A stretch of 64,000 nucleotides of DNA from Conchiformibius steedae (GTDB lineage: Bacteria; Pseudomonadota; Gammaproteobacteria; Burkholderiales; Neisseriaceae). The notes under the pieces were generated by a model, which had not been told where the DNA came from, did not search any database, and saw only the letters and a program-made list of their open reading frames with translations. The translations under genes and the position numbers were made by a program. The stretch is from contig NZ_CP059563.1 of assembly GCF_014054725.1 (NCBI RefSeq), forward strand, positions 1,949,749 to 2,013,748, given 5' to 3'. Positions 28,042 to 37,502 of the stretch are shown here, one piece after another; the first letter of the stretch is position 1; every line of letters begins with the position of its first letter.

Positions 28042-30699
28042 TCAATCTTTAATGAAAACCTGCACCCACAATGCGCGTACTGCGGCGTAATCGGCTTGGC
28101 GTTCGGCATCGGGTGGCGCGGTTTTACCATCGTGCAAAGAAGCGGCGTGTTGGATATGGCGGAAACGGCGATAGGCTTCGGCAGCACGCTGTGCCGCTGC
28201 ACCGTCCAACAAACCGCGCTGCGCCATGCGTTGCAGCAAAGCAATATTTCCTTTGTTTTCTAATAGTTCGGGATAGCGGTGCGCGTGCGCCAACACGCCG
28301 TATTGCACGATAAATTCTACATCTACAATCCCACCACGCGCATATTTCACATCGTGTTCATGCGGCGGATGGGTGGCGCAAATTTTGTCGCGCATTTCTA
28401 TAATTTCTTGTTTTAATTTGGTTTCATCGCGCGGCTGTGACAGAATTTCATCGCGCAAGGCATTGAATTCGTCTGCCAAAGCAGGCGCACCGCATACCCA
28501 ACGCGCCCGCGTTAATGCTTGATGTTCCCATGTCCATGCTTGTTCGCGCTGGTAGTGGGCAAAGGCGGCGCAGCTGTGCGCCAAAAAACCGCTTTCGCCA
28601 TTGGGGCGCAGGCGCAAATCAATTTCGTATAACGTGCCTGCGCCCGTGCTGCCGCTTAACCATGTATTTAAACGGCGTGCCAGTTTGGCATAATGTTCGG
28701 CGGCTTCGGGGTGGGGGTCGTGATACAGGTAAACCAAATCCAAATCAGAAGCATACGCCAATTCTTTTCCGCCCAATTTGCCATAACCGATAATGGCAAA
28801 CTGCGGGTCGGGACGGTGGGTTTTGGGGATGCTGCGCCACACTTCGGGCAAAGCAGCGTTTAATACGGTATCGGCAAGCTGCGACAATTCATCACTCAAG
28901 GCTTCCACCGTCCACAATCCCGCTAAATCCTGTACCGCCAAACGGAAGGTTTGTGCGTGTTGAAAATGGCGCAACGTGTCCATTTTGCTTTCGGTATCAT
29001 CACACGCTGCCAAACGCCGCGCCAATTCGTCTGCCAATGCCGTCCAATCCAAACGCGCCATCAGTTGTGCCGATAATAATTCGTCCAACAAAATGGGATG
29101 CCGTTGCAGATAATCTGCCAACCACGCGCTTTGCGACATCAGTTGCGCCAATTGCGCCAACGCTGCGGGATATTGCTGTAAAAACACCAAATAAGCAGAA
29201 CGGCGGCTGACAGCTTCTAAAAAATCCAGCAAACGCCACAAGGTTTCATCGGCGTTGGCGCAACGGGCAGCGGCTTCAATCAAACGCGGTACGGCGGCAT
29301 CAAAACGCGGCTGGGCGTGGGTAGACAGGCGGCGGTAACGGTTGCCCGCTTTCAAACGCGCCAGCCGTGCGGCGGTTTCGTCTGCCGCTGCATAGCCCAA
29401 ATCACGCAAACGCGCGGCGGTTTCGCCTTCGTCATCGCTGTTTTGCCAAATATTATCAAGGCTGTGGCTGCTGTTGCGTTCGGTGTCGGGGGTGTCGAGA
29501 ATATCGGCAAACAAGCGGTGTACACGGCGGCGGTGCGCGTTTAAAGCATCACTAAACACGCCATAATCGGCAAATCCCATGCTTTGCGCCAAACTGTGCT
29601 GCTGTTCGGGCGTGGCGGGCAGGGTTTGTGTTTGTCCGTCATCCCAATATTGCAAACGGTGTTCGGTATCGCGCAAAAAACGGTAGGCTGCCAATAAATC
29701 GCGCACGTCCTGTTCGGGTAAAATGCCGTGTTGCGCCAAGCAGTTTAGGGTTTCCTGTGTGCCTTTTAATTGCAAGGCGCGGTTTTGTCCGCCGCGTATC
29801 ATTTGAAAAATTTGGGCGATAAATTCCACTTCGCGGATGCCGCCCGTGCCGATTTTGATGTTGTCTTCCGCGCCGCGTTTGTGCGCTTCGGCGGCGATTT
29901 GGCGATGCAAATCGCGCATGGCTTCATAAGCGTTGTAATCCAAATACTTACGAAACACAAACGGTCTCACCAAATCGCGCAAACCGTGCCGATGCGGGGT
30001 CAGTACACGCGCCTTGCACCACGCATAACGTTCCCACTCGCGCCCCTGTGTAATCAGATATTGTTCCAAAGCCGCTTCGCTGCACACCAATGCGCCGCTG
30101 TCTCCATCGGGACGCAAACGCATATCCACGCGGAACACTTGTCCGTCTTCGGTAATATCGTCCAGCAAGGCAATGATTTTTTTACCTACTTTGGTAAAAA
30201 ATTCCTGATTGCTGATGCTGCGCCGTCCGTCTGTGTCGCCGTTTTCGGGATAAACAAAAATCAAATCAATATCAGACGAAACATTTAATTCAAATCCGCC
30301 AGCCTTGCCCATCGCCACCACACTCAAACGCTGCTTTTCGCCGCTGTAATGCCCCACAGGTTCGCCGTAACGCGCCGCAAACGTTGCGTGTGCTGCTTGT
30401 TCCGCCGCATTTACGGCAAAATCCGCCAAACGGGTAACCGTGCCACACACTTCCGCCAAATCCGCCGCACCGCACAAATCGCGCATCATCACCTGCGCCA
30501 GCACATGACGGCGCAACAGGCGCAATTGCTGCGCCAATTCGCTTTCGTCCAAAGCCTGCCAATCGGCAAACGCCGCAAAATCCGCTTCGCTCAAAGGCTG
30601 CGGCAAATGTGCCTGCAGCCACGCTTCGTCCAATAATCCGTTATCTATTTGGCGCGACAGCCACAAAGAATGGTTACGCACGGCATCGGGGTGTATCAC
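28042..30699 (-). CDS. glnE: Glutamine synthetase adenylyltransferase/adenylyl-removing enzyme GlnE
   Basis: Bifunctional enzyme that adds and removes AMP on glutamine synthetase in answer to PII. Two nucleotidyltransferase domains are visible. The N-terminal one (deadenylylating) has KAGGFELNVSSDIDLIFVY and the C-terminal one (adenylylating) has GYGKLGGKELAYASDLDLVY, each with Asp-x-Asp metal ligands. GTG 30699 with AAAGGGAAAACC upstream is chosen as the start. The in-frame ATG at 30756 lies inside the oxyR terminator hairpin and would add 19 residues. From GTG the protein has 885 residues. Confidence 0.93.
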   Translation of the reverse strand: MIHPDAVRNHSLWLSRQIDNGLLDEAWLQAHLPQPLSEADFAAFADWQALDESELAQQLRLLRRHVLAQVMMRDLCGAADLAEVCGTVTRLADFAVNAAEQAAHATFAARYGEPVGHYSGEKQRLSVVAMGKAGGFELNVSSDIDLIFVYPENGDTDGRRSISNQEFFTKVGKKIIALLDDITEDGQVFRVDMRLRPDGDSGALVCSEAALEQYLITQGREWERYAWCKARVLTPHRHGLRDLVRPFVFRKYLDYNAYEAMRDLHRQIAAEAHKRGAEDNIKIGTGGIREVEFIAQIFQMIRGGQNRALQLKGTQETLNCLAQHGILPEQDVRDLLAAYRFLRDTEHRLQYWDDGQTQTLPATPEQQHSLAQSMGFADYGVFSDALNAHRRRVHRLFADILDTPDTERNSSHSLDNIWQNSDDEGETAARLRDLGYAAADETAARLARLKAGNRYRRLSTHAQPRFDAAVPRLIEAAARCANADETLWRLLDFLEAVSRRSAYLVFLQQYPAALAQLAQLMSQSAWLADYLQRHPILLDELLSAQLMARLDWTALADELARRLAACDDTESKMDTLRHFQHAQTFRLAVQDLAGLWTVEALSDELSQLADTVLNAALPEVWRSIPKTHRPDPQFAIIGYGKLGGKELAYASDLDLVYLYHDPHPEAAEHYAKLARRLNTWLSGSTGAGTLYEIDLRLRPNGESGFLAHSCAAFAHYQREQAWTWEHQALTRARWVCGAPALADEFNALRDEILSQPRDETKLKQEIIEMRDKICATHPPHEHDVKYARGGIVDVEFIVQYGVLAHAHRYPELLENKGNIALLQRMAQRGLLDGAAAQRAAEAYRRFRHIQHAASLHDGKTAPPDAERQADYAAVRALWVQVFIKD

Positions 30700-30721
30700 G
30701 GTTTTCCCTTTCACAAAACAA

Positions 30722-30764
30722 AACAGCCGTTTGAAAACGGAAACCCTCCGTTTCAAGCGGCTGC
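30722..30764 (-). terminator. oxyR terminator
   Basis: A long imperfect stem (CAGCCGTTTGAAAACGG at 30724-30740 with CCGTTTCAAGCGGCTG at 30748-30763) is followed on the minus strand by TTTTGTTTTG. It closes the min-oxyR transcript and helps to place the glnE start downstream of it. Confidence 0.75.
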
Positions 30765-30780
30765 AAAAAACCTTTAATCA

Positions 30781-31707
30781 TCAGGTAGTAGAAGCAATAA
30801 AACTCACGCCCGCCAGTTGGGCATTGACAATCGCGTTCTGCACTGCCGCCAAAGCCTTGGGACGGACAAAATTGCGGCGGTACGCCAACACAATGCGCCG
30901 CTGCGGTGCAGGTTGCGCAATCGGCACAATCGAAAACAACATATGGTCGTTTTCGGTCAATGCCGTAGCAGGCAACACACTGATGCCCAAACCGCTTGCC
31001 ACCATGTGGCGGATGGTGTTGATGGAACTGCCCTGCAAAGTGCTGGTTAAGCCCGGAATGCGCTGACGTTGCGCCAACTCGCTACAGCTGCCCAAAATCT
31101 GGTCGCGCATACAATTGCCTTCCGTCAGCAGCAGCAGGCGTTCTTTTTCCAGCTCTTTTGCCGATACCGCATCCAAATCCTCAAACGGATGCCCGCGCGG
31201 TACAATCACAAAAAACGGCTCGTCATACAAAGGTATCACCTCTACACCCGCTTCATGATACGGCTCTGCTACCACAACCGCGTCCAACTCCCCGCGTTTA
31301 AGCGATTCGGTCAGTGCATTGGTGTAGTTTTCTTCCAGCATCAGGGGCATTTTCGGGGCAATATCGCGCAGCGACAAAATCAGCTTCGGCAGCAGATACG
31401 GTGCCACGGTAAAAATCAGCCCCAGCTTTAACGCGCCTTCCAGCTCGTTTTGCTCTTCAGTGGCCATTTGGCGGATAACGTCCGCCTCGTTCAATACTTT
31501 ACGCGCCTGCTCGACAATGCGCTCGCCCGAATCGGTGGTGATGACTTCGTTGCTGCTGCGGTCAAACAAAATCACCCCCAGCTCTTCTTCAAGCTTTTTG
31601 ATGGCAATCGACAAAGTCGGCTGGCTTACATGGCAGCGTTGCGCAGCACGACCAAAATGCCGTTCCTGCGCCACCGCCACGATATAGCGCAACTCGGTCA
31701 GTGTCAT
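30781..31707 (-). CDS. oxyR: Peroxide-sensing LysR-type regulator OxyR
   Basis: A 308-residue LysR-family regulator. The N-terminal winged helix reads [33 protein letters not shown]. The sensing loop [12 protein letters not shown] (about residues 199-208) carries the two redox cysteines at the OxyR spacing. ATG overlaps the minE stop by four bases, so it is translated from the min operon transcript, an arrangement described for Neisseria gonorrhoeae. It would control catalase and other peroxide defences; the gpxA gene lies 3.3 kb upstream. Confidence 0.95.
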   Translation of the reverse strand: MTLTELRYIVAVAQERHFGRAAQRCHVSQPTLSIAIKKLEEELGVILFDRSSNEVITTDSGERIVEQARKVLNEADVIRQMATEEQNELEGALKLGLIFTVAPYLLPKLILSLRDIAPKMPLMLEENYTNALTESLKRGELDAVVVAEPYHEAGVEVIPLYDEPFFVIVPRGHPFEDLDAVSAKELEKERLLLLTEGNCMRDQILGSCSELAQRQRIPGLTSTLQGSSINTIRHMVASGLGISVLPATALTENDHMLFSIVPIAQPAPQRRIVLAYRRNFVRPKALAAVQNAIVNAQLAGVSFIASTT

Positions 31708-31988
31708 TGCAGTGTTACCTCTTTTTTGTTATCGGGCAAAGTGATATTCAATTCCAGCATATCGATGCCGTCGCGTTTTTCGTGCGCGATATTGATGTCG
31801 TCCAATTCGATTTTCACATATTTGGACAACACTTCCAGCAATTCTTTCTGCAAAGTAGGCAGAAAATCAGGGGTTTCGTTGTCGGTATCGCGGGTGTTGC
31901 GCTCTTGGGCGATGATGATTTGCAAACGGTCGCGTGCCAAATTCGCCGATTTGGTCTTTTTACCGAACAAAAACTCAAAAATAGACAT
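31704..31988 (-). CDS. minE: Cell division topological specificity factor MinE
   Basis: A 94-residue regulator that stimulates MinD ATPase and drives Min oscillation. The N-terminal membrane/MinD-contact segment [30 protein letters not shown] is followed by the dimerisation domain starting near [17 protein letters not shown]. Three bases separate it from minD, and four bases overlap oxyR. Confidence 0.95.
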   Translation of the reverse strand: MSIFEFLFGKKTKSANLARDRLQIIIAQERNTRDTDNETPDFLPTLQKELLEVLSKYVKIELDDINIAHEKRDGIDMLELNITLPDNKKEVTLQ

Positions 31989-31991
31989 GGC

Positions 31992-32804
31992 TTATCTCCC
32001 GAACAAGCGTTTGAAGAAGCCCTTTTTCTCGGGCGCGACAAAGCGGATTTCGCGGTTTTCACCCAACAGACGCGCCACCACATCTTTATAGGCTTCGGCG
32101 GCAGTGGCGTTGTCCTGATGAATCACAGGCGAACCCGCATTGGAAGCCTGCAATACACTTTGCGATTCGGGAATCACGCCCAACAGCGGAATACGCAGAA
32201 TGTCTTGAATATCCTGCACCGACAGCATTTCGCCTTTAGACACGCGCTCGGGCGAATAACGGGTAATCAGCAGATGCTCTTTAACGGTTTGACCGCGCTC
32301 AGCTTTGCGGGATTTGCTTTGCAAAATGCCCAAAATACGGTCAGAGTCGCGCACGCTGGATACTTCGGGGTTGGTGGTGATGATGGCTTCATCGGCAAAA
32401 TACAGTGCCATCAATGCGCCTGTTTCAATACCCGCAGGCGAATCGCAAATCACATATTCAAAACGCAGGCTTTGAATCAGCTCCGCCAACACGCGCTCTA
32501 CACCTGCTTTGTTCAGGGCTTCTTTGTCGCGGGTTTGCGAAGCAGGCAGAATAAACAGGTTGTCGCAATGTTTGTCTTTAATCAGTGCCTGATTTAAGGT
32601 GGCTTCTTTTTGAATCACGTTAATCAAATCGTACACCACGCGGCGTTCGCAGCCCATAATCAAATCCAAATTACGCAAACCCACGTCAAAATCAATCACG
32701 CAGGTTTTGTGTCCGCGCAATGCCAAACCGCTGGCAATGCTGGCGCTGGTGGTGGTTTTGCCTACTCCGCCCTTACCGGAAGTTACTACAATAATTTTTG
32801 CCAC
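31992..32804 (-). CDS. minD: Septum site-determining ATPase MinD
   Basis: Membrane-cycling ATPase (270 residues) that places MinC. The deviant Walker A KGGVGKTTTSASIASGLA is at residues 11-28, the switch DFDVGLRNLDLIMG near residue 40 and Walker B YVICDSPAGIE near residue 118. The C-terminal amphipathic membrane helix ends KKGFFKRLFGR. A 146-base gap with a G/C-rich hairpin separates it from minC. Confidence 0.97.
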   Translation of the reverse strand: MAKIIVVTSGKGGVGKTTTSASIASGLALRGHKTCVIDFDVGLRNLDLIMGCERRVVYDLINVIQKEATLNQALIKDKHCDNLFILPASQTRDKEALNKAGVERVLAELIQSLRFEYVICDSPAGIETGALMALYFADEAIITTNPEVSSVRDSDRILGILQSKSRKAERGQTVKEHLLITRYSPERVSKGEMLSVQDIQDILRIPLLGVIPESQSVLQASNAGSPVIHQDNATAAEAYKDVVARLLGENREIRFVAPEKKGFFKRLFGR

Positions 32805-32950
32805 TTTGGGGCTCCTTATCCTAAAAATATCGCGCCCGCCGCAGCAGGCGTGCGGGCCTTGAAAAATGCTTGCGCCGTATATGGGGCAAACTGCCGCAAA
32901 ATCAATTTTTCGGCAGCCGTGCTTGATTGAAGGGCGCGGTTTAGCGGCGT

Positions 32951-33883
32951 TTATTCGGTGTGAATCGCGCCAATCGCCAAACGGTCATCGTGCAACTCGA
33001 TTTGCACGGGTTTGCGGTGCAGGTGTTGCGGCAGGCTTTGCTCAAACACACGGTAAATACCTGCAATAGACACCAGCTCTGCCTGCATGGATTGAACAAA
33101 AATCCGCGCATTGGTATCGCCAGACGCACCCGCCAGCGCACGCCCGCGCAAAGGGGCGTAAATGTGGATATTACCGTCGGCAATCACTTCCGCACCAGGG
33201 CTAACCGAACCCAATACAATCAAATCTGCCTGCTCTGCGTAAATTTGTTGTCCTGTACGCACGGGCGCAGACACCACAATCGTGGGTTTGGAAGCATTGA
33301 CGCTGACTTTTTCACACGCCGTTTCGGTTTCGGGGGCATCTGCCACATCCATAGAGGTGGCAGGCGCTTCGGCGGTAACGTCCAGTAAATCGGCTTCTTT
33401 TGCCATTTCCACGGTTTTGACGGCATCGTTGTCGTTGTACAGCATATCGTCATCACGCACGGGTTTGGCGTTTTCTTCTTCCGCAACGGCTTCGTAACCT
33501 TCCGTATCGGCTTCTTCTGATTCGGTGTTTTCGGCATCGGCAGAACGGGTTTCTGCTTCCAAATCCGCCGACACTTCGCTACGTTGTGCTGCCACAAACG
33601 ACAATTCGTGTTTCGCTGCCAAGGCGGCTACTGCGGCATCGCTATGGCGCAAAGCCACAATATTGATTTCATACAAAGCAAACAGGGCGGCAATTTCGCC
33701 TATGGGCAAATTTTCGGGCGACTCAACAGCACTAATGTCCAACACAAAGGGCAGACTTTTAAATCGGATATATTTTTCAATATTTTGCTGCAAGGTTTCG
33801 CGCACATGCGCCAAATCGCAATCGTGCAGCTGCACCGCCAGCGCGTCCAAACGCGCAGACTTGACATTAAACGCAGGTTTCAT
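32951..33883 (-). CDS. minC: Septum site-determining protein MinC with acidic insertion
   Basis: Inhibitor of FtsZ assembly. Residues about 1-105 are the N-terminal FtsZ-inhibiting domain, and residues about 205-310 form the beta-helical MinD-binding domain ([39 protein letters not shown]). Between them lies an acidic stretch of roughly 90 residues rich in Glu, Asp, Ala and Val. At 310 residues it is clearly longer than the roughly 230-240 of E. coli and gonococcal MinC. The start ATG 33883 has an A-rich rather than purine-box leader. It is the first gene of the min-oxyR operon. Confidence 0.93.
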   Translation of the reverse strand: MKPAFNVKSARLDALAVQLHDCDLAHVRETLQQNIEKYIRFKSLPFVLDISAVESPENLPIGEIAALFALYEINIVALRHSDAAVAALAAKHELSFVAAQRSEVSADLEAETRSADAENTESEEADTEGYEAVAEEENAKPVRDDDMLYNDNDAVKTVEMAKEADLLDVTAEAPATSMDVADAPETETACEKVSVNASKPTIVVSAPVRTGQQIYAEQADLIVLGSVSPGAEVIADGNIHIYAPLRGRALAGASGDTNARIFVQSMQAELVSIAGIYRVFEQSLPQHLHRKPVQIELHDDRLAIGAIHTE

Positions 33884-33918
33884 ATTTTTTAATGGCGATT
33901 GTTTTATTTAATGGCTGA

Positions 33919-33947
33919 AGTGTACCCTGTTTAAGCACCTTGTTCAA
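33919..33947 (-). promoter_or_regulatory. Promoter of the minCDE-oxyR operon
   Basis: On the minus strand TTGAAC (33942-33947) and TACACT (33919-33924) are exactly 17 bp apart, 35 bases before the minC start. The remaining intergenic bases up to 34052 hold an 8-bp GTGTGCGG/CCGCACAC hairpin without a U-run. Confidence 0.65.
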
Positions 33948-34052
33948 TAGCGCGGCAGGCGCAGCGGCGCGTGTGCGGACACTTTGCCCGCACACCCTGC
34001 AAATCCACAATTTTTTATAAAATAAAACAATTGATTAATCCATAAAACCGCT

Positions 34053-34997
34053 TTACACAGACACCGTATTTTGCGGCGTACCTGCAACAAAAGCCTCGAT
34101 ATTGGCTTCCAAAATCGTGGTCATGTTTTCCAAGGCTTCCGCCGAAGCCCATGCCACATGGGGCGTAACAATCAGATTGGGCAGGCGCGACAACAGCGGA
34201 TTGCCTTCACGCGGCGGCTCTTGGCTCAACACATCAAAGCCCGCACCGCCCAACTGCCCGTATTTCAATGCCGCAAAAACCGCTTGTTCGTCTGCCAAAC
34301 CACCACGACCAACATTAATCAGCACCGCATCGGGCTTCATCAATTGCAGTTCGCGCTCGCCTATCATATTACGGGTGTGTTCGTTTAAAGGGCAATGCAG
34401 CGACACCGCATCTGCCTGCGCCAAGGCTTCGTCAAACGCCGTATAGCCTTCACGCACCGTTGCTGCGCCCTTGTGTTCGCCCCACAATACGCACATACCA
34501 AATGCCTGCGCGTACCCCGCCAAGGTGCGCCCGATATTACCGCGCCCGAATATTGCCAAAGTTTTACCGTGCAGATTACGCACAGGCGCACCAAAATGGC
34601 AGAAAAACGGCGCGTTTTGCCATACGCCAGCCGCCACATCGCGCTGATAAGCAGGCAGATTACGCATCAGTGCCAACAACAGCATAAAAGCGTGTTCCGC
34701 CACACTTTCATTGCCATAGGCACGGATATTACACACCGTTACCCCTGCCGCTTGCGCCGCTGCCAAATCAATATTGTCGTAACCCGTGGCGGTGAGTGCC
34801 ACCAGTTTCAGGCGTGGCGCAGCAGCAAAAGCAGCGCGGTCAAACATCACCTTATTGCAAATCACAATATCGGCATCGGCAATCCGTTCTGCCAGCTGCG
34901 CGGGCGCAGTTACGGGATATTCGGTATAACAATGTTCAAAACCGAAACGCAACGCCCGCGCGGGCAAGGTATCGCGGTCAAGAAAAACAATATTCAT
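34053..34997 (-). CDS. D-2-hydroxyacid dehydrogenase (glycerate dehydrogenase/hydroxypyruvate reductase type)
   Basis: A 314-residue NAD-dependent enzyme. The Rossmann motif reads LAIFGRGNIGRTLAGYAQAFG (about residues 146-166). Catalytic Arg is in VLINVGRGGLADE (near 236), Glu in DVLSQEPP and His in VTPHVAWAS. It matches the HprA-type glycerate dehydrogenases of Neisseria best, but the substrate cannot be fixed from sequence. It ends 11 bases downstream of gpxA's reading direction neighbour region, so the two may be co-transcribed from upstream of gpxA. Confidence 0.8.
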   Translation of the reverse strand: MNIVFLDRDTLPARALRFGFEHCYTEYPVTAPAQLAERIADADIVICNKVMFDRAAFAAAPRLKLVALTATGYDNIDLAAAQAAGVTVCNIRAYGNESVAEHAFMLLLALMRNLPAYQRDVAAGVWQNAPFFCHFGAPVRNLHGKTLAIFGRGNIGRTLAGYAQAFGMCVLWGEHKGAATVREGYTAFDEALAQADAVSLHCPLNEHTRNMIGERELQLMKPDAVLINVGRGGLADEQAVFAALKYGQLGGAGFDVLSQEPPREGNPLLSRLPNLIVTPHVAWASAEALENMTTILEANIEAFVAGTPQNTVSV

Positions 34998-35008
34998 GCC
35001 GCTGATAA

Positions 35009-35557
35009 TTAGGCTGACTCTGCCAGCAAGCGTTCAATATCCGCCACGATTTCTTCAGGCTCGGTGCTGGGGGCAAAACGCGCCACCACTTCGCCTTTGC
35101 GGTTAATCAGGAATTTGGTGAAATTCCATTTGATGTCGCTGCCTTCGCGCTTTTCGCCCAAAGATGCCAAACGAATCAACAAATCTTGAAACTTGGCATT
35201 GCCTTGGTCTTCGGGTTGTTGTTCTTTCAAATACACATACAGCGGATGGGCGTTGTCGCCATTAACTTCAATTTTTTCAAAAATGGTAAATTCTGTACCA
35301 AATTTCATTTGGCACAATTGGGCGTATTCTTTGCCTTCTTCAGGGGCTTGCTCGCGGAACTGGTTGCAGGGGAAATCCAAGATTTCCAAGCCTTGCTCGC
35401 GGTATTTGGCATACAGGGCTTGCAGTTGCTCGTATTGTCCTGTTAAACCACATTTGGTGGCGGTATTGACAATCAGCAGCACTTTGCCACGGTAGTCGCC
35501 CAAAGAACGGGTTTCGTAATCCAAGGTATTAACATTAAAATCGTAAACAGAAGCCAT
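35009..35557 (-). CDS. gpxA: Glutathione peroxidase family protein
   Basis: A 182-residue thiol peroxidase of the GPx family. ATG 35557 follows AAGGAAAAAATC; an earlier in-frame ATG at 35608 adds residues unlike the family. Cysteine replaces selenocysteine in NTATKCGLTGQY (about residue 36), and the family motif LDFPCNQFREQAP follows. The third motif WNFTKFLINRKGEVVARF carries the active-site Trp and Asn. It reduces peroxides in the cytosol, probably with thioredoxin or glutathione as donor. Confidence 0.93.
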   Translation of the reverse strand: MASVYDFNVNTLDYETRSLGDYRGKVLLIVNTATKCGLTGQYEQLQALYAKYREQGLEILDFPCNQFREQAPEEGKEYAQLCQMKFGTEFTIFEKIEVNGDNAHPLYVYLKEQQPEDQGNAKFQDLLIRLASLGEKREGSDIKWNFTKFLINRKGEVVARFAPSTEPEEIVADIERLLAESA

Positions 35558-35680
35558 GATTTTTTCCTTATAAAAATTAAAAATAAGAGACGGGTAAATA
35601 CAATGCAAGACAGACCGTCCGCAAGACTAGCAGGGACGGCCTTTGGTGTACTTACGGGCGCATTTTGCGGCGCAAGGCGC

Positions 35681-35950
35681 TTATTTACGCAAGCCCAAAC
35701 GGGTAATCACGTTGCGGTAGGTGTCCGCATCGGTGCGGCGCAAGTACGCCAGCAAACGGCGGCGTTGGCTTACCATTTTCAGCAAACCGCGACGGCTGTG
35801 TACGTCTTTGGGGTTGGCTTTAAAGTGGGGGGTCAAGTCGTTGATGCGGAAAGTCAGCAGCGCGATTTGCACTTCTGAAGAACCCGTATCGCCTTCTTTG
35901 CGTTGGAAGTCTTTGATAATTTCTGCTTTTTGTTCTACGGTCAGAGCCAT
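35681..35950 (-). CDS. rpsO: 30S ribosomal protein S15
   Basis: 89 residues from ATG 35950 (AGGATTTTAATT upstream), the standard size. [31 protein letters not shown] and the rRNA-binding [20 protein letters not shown] are diagnostic. It lies alone here without pnp behind it. A candidate promoter 110 bases upstream leaves a long leader that could carry S15 autoregulation. Confidence 0.98.
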   Translation of the reverse strand: MALTVEQKAEIIKDFQRKEGDTGSSEVQIALLTFRINDLTPHFKANPKDVHSRRGLLKMVSQRRRLLAYLRRTDADTYRNVITRLGLRK

Positions 35951-36065
35951 AATTAAAATCCTAATCAAAACAAGCCTTGCGGCGACAAGTTTGCCGAGCG
36001 GGATAAAAACCCCTGCAAACTCCGAAATATTGCACGCACACATGGCGGCAACGGCGCCGATTATG
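35951..36065 (-). promoter_or_regulatory. rpsO promoter and leader candidate
   Basis: On the minus strand TGGCATAAT (ending at 36060) looks like an extended -10 (TG, one base, CATAAT at 36060-36065). The roughly 100-base leader that follows can fold CGGC/GCCG next to the ribosome site. S15 is known to repress its own leader in several bacterial groups. Whether this leader does so is inference. Confidence 0.3.
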
Positions 36066-36111
36066 CCACAACACGCCGCAGCAATACAGAATTTTTTTGC
36101 AAAAAATAGCG

Positions 36112-36117
36112 TATAAT
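36112..36117 (+). promoter_or_regulatory. Candidate -10 box for the DUF2185 gene
   Basis: A perfect TATAAT lies 42 bases before the GTG start. No convincing -35 box is present at 16-18 bp. Confidence 0.35.
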
Positions 36118-36159
36118 CGCCACCGTTATTTTATCTTGACTGCCTGTTTAGGACGGATT

Positions 36160-36480
36160 GTGAATACTTTTGCCCAAGCCCTTGCCACGGCTTTAAGCTA
36201 TGCGGTGGTCAGCCGCGATTTGGACGACAGCACCGCTGTCGGTTTTGCCTACCGCGAAGCGCCCGCTTTTGAACACGACAGCGGCTGGCGTTTTTTCAGC
36301 GGCGGCGAAAGCGACGAATTTTGTGACGACGCTGCCAATTTTGATACCCTGCCTGTGCAGGAAGTGGCGTCTGCCCACCCCGAAATCGCCGCGCTGCTGC
36401 ACGAAAGCGAAGGCGCATGGGAATGGTGCGACCACACACAAGCCTATGTCGCCGCCGCCGACTGGCAGCCGCAAGATTAA
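36160..36480 (+). CDS. DUF2185 (Imm33-like) small cytosolic protein
   Basis: A 106-residue protein from GTG 36160 (TTTAGGACGGATT upstream). Translation can be extended in frame to an ATG at 36097, but that lies before the -10 box. The core SYAVVSRDLDDSTAVGFAYREAP and DSGWRFFSGGESDEFCDD is the DUF2185 pattern, a family also listed among polymorphic-toxin immunity proteins. No toxin gene is nearby, so an immunity role here is not supported. It precedes ribH by 42 bases. Confidence 0.7.
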   Translation: MNTFAQALATALSYAVVSRDLDDSTAVGFAYREAPAFEHDSGWRFFSGGESDEFCDDAANFDTLPVQEVASAHPEIAALLHESEGAWEWCDHTQAYVAAADWQPQD

Positions 36481-36522
36481 ATCAACGTTATCTCACCTTG
36501 AAACACAAAAGGATTGTTCATC

Positions 36523-36990
36523 ATGCAAATCATCGCCCCCAACCACAACGGTCAAAATTTAAAAATCGGTATTGTCCAAGCCCGTTTTTCTAACGAAATC
36601 GGCAGCGCCATGCTTGCCATCGCCCGCCAAAAACTGCTGGATTTGGGCGTGGCAGACGAAGATATTACGGTTACCACCGTTCCGGGCGCTTTGGAAGTGC
36701 CTTTGGTGCTGCAACGCATGGCGGCTTCAGGACAGTTTGACGCGCTGGTGGCATTGGGCGCGGTGATTCGCGGCGAAACCTATCATTTTGAATTGGTTGC
36801 CAACGAATCGGGCGCAGGCGTAACCCGCGTGGGCTTGGATTTCGGCATTCCGATTGCCAATGCCATTTTAACCACCGAAAACGACTCGCAAGCCCATTCG
36901 CGGGTGCGCGAAAAAGCCGAAGATGCCGCTGTAGTGGTGGTAGAAATGGCAAACCAGCTTCAGTATTGGGACGAGATTGCCGAAGATTAA
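36523..36990 (+). CDS. ribH: 6,7-dimethyl-8-ribityllumazine synthase
   Basis: Penultimate step of riboflavin synthesis, forming a capsid-like oligomer. 155 residues from ATG 36523 (AAAGGATT upstream). [38 protein letters not shown] with the catalytic His and [13 protein letters not shown] are all diagnostic. nusB follows after 26 bases, a classic pairing. Confidence 0.97.
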   Translation: MQIIAPNHNGQNLKIGIVQARFSNEIGSAMLAIARQKLLDLGVADEDITVTTVPGALEVPLVLQRMAASGQFDALVALGAVIRGETYHFELVANESGAGVTRVGLDFGIPIANAILTTENDSQAHSRVREKAEDAAVVVVEMANQLQYWDEIAED

Positions 36991-37016
36991 CCCTATCCGA
37001 AATTAAATATTAAAAA

Positions 37017-37457
37017 ATGAATAAAACCAAAACCCCGCGCCGCCGCCGTTCGCGCGAATTTGTGGTACAGGCACTGTATCAGTCTGCCATCAACCACACG
37101 CCCGCGCCCGAAATCGCCGCCAATATCCGCGCCAGCCGCGATTTTGTCCAAGCCGATGCCGATTTGTTTACGCAGATTTTTTTTGGCGCACACCAAAACC
37201 GCGCCGATTACGACAATCTACTTGCGCCTTTAATCGAACGCGATTTAAAAACCGTCAATCCGATTGAAAAAAGCGTTTTGCTGATGGCAGTTTACGAGCT
37301 GAAAGAAATGCCACAAACCCCCTATCCCGTGATTATCAACGAAGCGATTGAAGTCACCAAAACCTTTGGCGGAACGGACAGCCACCGTTTTGTGAATGGG
37401 ATTTTGGACAAATTGGCAGTATCGCTACGCCCCCACGAAATCAAACGCGCCCCATAA
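37017..37457 (+). CDS. nusB: Transcription antitermination factor NusB
   Basis: A 146-residue RNA-binding helical protein for rRNA antitermination with NusE. The basic start TPRRRRSREFVVQALYQ is followed by YDNLLAPLIER, VNPIEKSVLLMAVYELKEMPQTPYPVIINEAIEVTK and FVNGILDKLA, all family marks. It is the second gene of the ribH-nusB pair; pdxH follows after 45 bases. Confidence 0.96.
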   Translation: MNKTKTPRRRRSREFVVQALYQSAINHTPAPEIAANIRASRDFVQADADLFTQIFFGAHQNRADYDNLLAPLIERDLKTVNPIEKSVLLMAVYELKEMPQTPYPVIINEAIEVTKTFGGTDSHRFVNGILDKLAVSLRPHEIKRAP

Positions 37458-37502
37458 ACCTGACGTTTTGTCTGCTTTGTTTAACCCATAAGGAAAACCG
37501 CC

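Noticed and set aside
30700-30756. glnE start at ATG 30756
   Set aside because: It lies inside the oxyR terminator hairpin. GTG 30699 has the better ribosome site and ends at the family's usual N-terminus.
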